Source: Nostoc sp. ATCC 43529 (lineage in GTDB: Bacteria > Cyanobacteriota > Cyanobacteriia > Cyanobacteriales > Nostocaceae). From it: DNA of 64,000 nt. Location of the stretch: the NCBI GenBank assembly GCA_003326205.1, contig LWTK01000035.1, positions 93,931-157,930 of the forward strand, given 5' to 3'. The position numbers and the translations under genes were made by a program. Shown here piece after piece: positions 62,191 to 64,000 of this stretch (the first letter of the stretch is position 1; each line of letters begins with the position of its first letter). The notes under the pieces are model-generated. The model was given only the letters and a program-made list of their open reading frames with translations, made no database searches and was not told where the DNA came from.

Positions 62191-63321
62191 ATGTTATCAA
62201 ACCGATGGACCCTCAACACCCTAGACTCGTATCGTGAAATCGGTGATCCACAAGCCGATTCCGTCATTGAGAAAATCTTTGGACTCAATGAGGTGGACGC
62301 TGTAAATAAACTCCTAAAAGACATTCAAAACAACGATGATCTCGTAGCAGTCGAAATGCCTGACGCTCTCGAAGATTTCCTCAATACCACAGATGACTGG
62401 CCTTCATGGGCGGATCGGGAGCAGATCCGGCTCGGACAGCAACTGTTCTCGCGTTATGGTATGCAAATGACGATGGCGTTGTTTTGCTGGTCGTTGCCTT
62501 CATGCTACTCTTGTGCCAAGGGAGCGCAGGTACTGAGTGTGACGCACCGGATCACCAAAAGGGTACATCAACGCCTCATCGAAACCGCGCAGTTTGTCAT
62601 CGATGTTATGGCCGAGGGTGGGTTGGAGCCAAATGGTCGTGGGGTACGCACGGCTCAAAAGATCCGTCTGCTGCACACCACAATTCGCTACCACATGCGG
62701 CAATATCCCCGGTGGCTTGCTGAGTACGGCGTTCCCATCAACCAGGAAGACTTGGTTGGTACGATGCTATCCTTTGCACTGTTGCCCCAGGTCTTGACCA
62801 GGCTAGGATTGGATTTTACCACGGAGGAAGAAGCCGGGTTCTTTCACTGTTGGCGTGTCATTGGCAGCATAATGGGAATTCAGGAGGAGATGCTACCCCG
62901 CGATGTCGAGGATGGCAAAGCATTGTGGGATGCGATAATAGCCCGTCATGCGGCTCCGTCAGATGCCGGGCGAGAACTGACTGCTGCGCTGGTTGATTAC
63001 ATGAAGGAACGCGTTCCTGGTGAGATGTTCGATGGTATTGTTCCCACGCTCATCCGCGAGATGTGCGACCAACGCGTGGTTGAAGCGGTTGGTATCGAAC
63101 CCGCCAATTGGACTCGGCACTTTTTACGTCCACTGCGCTGGATTTTTGGAGTCACCGACGAGATACAGGATCGCTCGAAGCTGGCGGCGCGGATCAGCGG
63201 CGCATTCTCACGCAGGCTGATTGAAGGACTGCATTACCTCGAGCGGGAAGGACAAAAGGTGGAATTCACGATTCCCAATAGCTTGCAGGATAACTGGGGG
63301 CTGAACCTCCCTGAGAAATAA
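62191..63321 (+). CDS. MpaB/rubber-oxygenase family (DUF2236) oxygenase
   Basis: 376 residues. Family hallmarks: RLLHTTIRYHMRQYPRWLAEYGVPINQEDLVGTMLSFA, GFFHCWRVIGSIMGIQEEMLP and a C-terminal LRPLRWIFGVTD. The H residues in RLLH and HCWR are typical haem-associated positions of the latex-clearing/MpaB group of oxygenases that cleave or oxidise C=C bonds. The gene is clearly GC-richer than its surroundings and its codon choice differs (frequent CGG, CTC, GCG), pointing to acquisition from another bacterium. Not an obvious part of the dev operon, whose terminator precedes it. Confidence 0.85.
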   Translation: MLSNRWTLNTLDSYREIGDPQADSVIEKIFGLNEVDAVNKLLKDIQNNDDLVAVEMPDALEDFLNTTDDWPSWADREQIRLGQQLFSRYGMQMTMALFCWSLPSCYSCAKGAQVLSVTHRITKRVHQRLIETAQFVIDVMAEGGLEPNGRGVRTAQKIRLLHTTIRYHMRQYPRWLAEYGVPINQEDLVGTMLSFALLPQVLTRLGLDFTTEEEAGFFHCWRVIGSIMGIQEEMLPRDVEDGKALWDAIIARHAAPSDAGRELTAALVDYMKERVPGEMFDGIVPTLIREMCDQRVVEAVGIEPANWTRHFLRPLRWIFGVTDEIQDRSKLAARISGAFSRRLIEGLHYLEREGQKVEFTIPNSLQDNWGLNLPEK

Positions 63322-63396
63322 TTGCACGTTTGTCAAGACTAAATGGTGAAAAACAGGGTTTGCACCTGTTCGGCAGTTTCCTGTGGGAGTGGGTAT

Positions 63397-63450
63397 TAAG
63401 CCTGTAGCCCTTATTGGGCATAACTTTGCGCTTTTCTTAGTGCCATTCGG
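63397..63450. repeat. Second copy of the repeat flanking the MpaB-like gene
   Basis: Reads aagcctgtagcccttattg ... cttttcttagtgccattcgg and aligns, with about 30% mismatch by eye, to 62043-62100. Both copies have the same orientation, so they form an imperfect direct repeat around the foreign-looking gene. Confidence 0.55.
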
Positions 63451-63487
63451 CTACACCCCACGATTTTTCGTCCTTCCAACAGATGTA

Positions 63488-63510
63488 GAGACGTTGCATT
63501 GCAACGTCTC
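63488..63510. repeat. Second copy of the gagacgttgca palindrome
   Basis: Identical to 6851-6873, including the agatgta flank. It lies 27 bp beyond the 3' end of the deaminase-family gene. Confidence 0.85.
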
Positions 63511-63536
63511 TAACCATTTTGTGACAATTTGATAAA

Positions 63537-64000
63537 TTAAAGCAAACTAGCAGAGTTGACATCTAAAAATAACGTTGCTTGGGGTTGTTGGCGGAGAATA
63601 GAAGCCGGACATTCTGTGCTTATAGCTCCTTGCAACATCTGTTTCACCACATTTGCTTTACGTGTTTCTGGAGCAAGACAAATAATTTTTTTGGCTGAAC
63701 AAATCGTGGGAATAGTAACAGTAAAAGCGTATTGCGGGACACTTTCCAGATTTGGAAAGTGGCCTGTGTTTACTTGTTGTTGACGATTGACTTTATCTAG
63801 TTTGACTAGTTTTACACTGTAAGGATCTTGAAAATTTGCGACTGCTGGATCGTTAAAAGCCAAGTGTCCATTTTCGCCAACACCAAGACAGCACAAGTCA
63901 ATTGGTTGTGCTTGCAATAGTTTAGTGTAGCGATCGCATTCTGCCACTGGTTGCAATGTATCACCTTCTATATAGTGAAATTGCTTAGGAGCAACCCTTT
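63537..64000 (-). CDS. Glucosamine-6-phosphate deaminase family protein, 3' part
   Basis: The frame is open to the window edge, so the N-terminus lies to the right. The visible 154 residues include LCCLGVGENGHLAFNDPA (the GxGxxGHxAFNEP active-site region of NagB with the catalytic His) and ICLAPETRKANVVKQML. NagB converts glucosamine-6-phosphate to fructose-6-phosphate and ammonia; the related 6-phosphogluconolactonases share the fold. The FNDPA loop and KANVVKQ favour NagB. Confidence 0.85.
   Translation of the reverse strand, partial: RVAPKQFHYIEGDTLQPVAECDRYTKLLQAQPIDLCCLGVGENGHLAFNDPAVANFQDPYSVKLVKLDKVNRQQQVNTGHFPNLESVPQYAFTVTIPTICSAKKIICLAPETRKANVVKQMLQGAISTECPASILRQQPQATLFLDVNSASLL

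Overview
The window looks like chromosomal DNA of a filamentous, heterocyst-forming cyanobacterium (Nostocales; Nostoc/Anabaena/Calothrix-like). The evidence is abundant GCGATCGC (HIP1) octamers, many short tandem and palindromic Nostoc-type intergenic repeats, a split-intein DnaE C-half, a DevBCA exporter and a heterocyst-glycolipid/PUFA-synthase-like polyketide synthase. Coding DNA is AT-leaning. One gene near the right edge (62191-63321) is visibly GC-richer than the rest.

Left third (1-28.3 kb): the truncated end of a 47-residue-repeat protein; a minus-strand set of four genes (sigma-70-like factor, DUF1822, CHAT-CHASE2, DUF928) that looks like a regulatory or proteolytic signalling module; a pentapeptide-repeat pair; exported and nuclease-like hypotheticals; then mostly ordinary genes: dnaE C-half with its intein-C, gatA, a RodZ-like protein, an alpha/beta hydrolase, the TIGR02587/TIGR02588 membrane pair, CsbD and GlsB stress proteins, KptA, an aromatic amino-acid permease, a PLP ammonia-lyase, an SDR, an AAA ATPase, an Oat2-like ArgJ, and a two-gene signalling operon whose kinase carries an ethylene-receptor-type membrane domain.

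Middle to right (28.4-56.2 kb): an almost uninterrupted minus-strand biosynthetic locus of about 28 kb. Read 5' to 3' on the minus strand it encodes a PfaA/HglE-like PKS (KS-AT-ACP-ACP*-KR-DH; the second ACP has lost its phosphopantetheine serine), a PfaB-like protein (dead KS plus AT), a PfaD-like flavin enoyl reductase, an AurF-like diiron oxygenase, a 2Fe-2S ferredoxin, a free ACP, an HHxxxDG acyltransferase/condensation-like enzyme, and a protein of unknown family fused to a TubC docking domain. After these come remnants of sugar genes (epimerase, GT4), a PvdE/SyrD-type ABC exporter, two paralogous GT-A-like proteins around an SDR, an uncharacterised protein, a DUF288 (STELLO-like) glycosyltransferase and an SMR-type small transporter. 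There is no PfaC, NRPS module or thioesterase in the window. My inference is an oxidised, acylated and probably glycosylated polyketide/fatty-acid lipid that I cannot match to a known product.

Right end (56.2-64 kb): on the plus strand, divergent from the PKS, a small putative DNA-binding protein and devB-devC-devA, the export system type used for heterocyst envelope glycolipids. Then comes a GC-rich MpaB-family oxygenase gene flanked by two diverged copies of the same repeat, and the 3' part of a glucosamine-6-phosphate deaminase/6-phosphogluconolactonase-family gene running off the window.

Mobile and repeat DNA is conspicuous. A 194-bp MITE-like element (23018-23211) with terminal inverted repeats has inserted into an older palindromic repeat with a 10-bp target duplication, and Nostoc-type low-complexity repeats have been captured in frame inside the PKS linkers.
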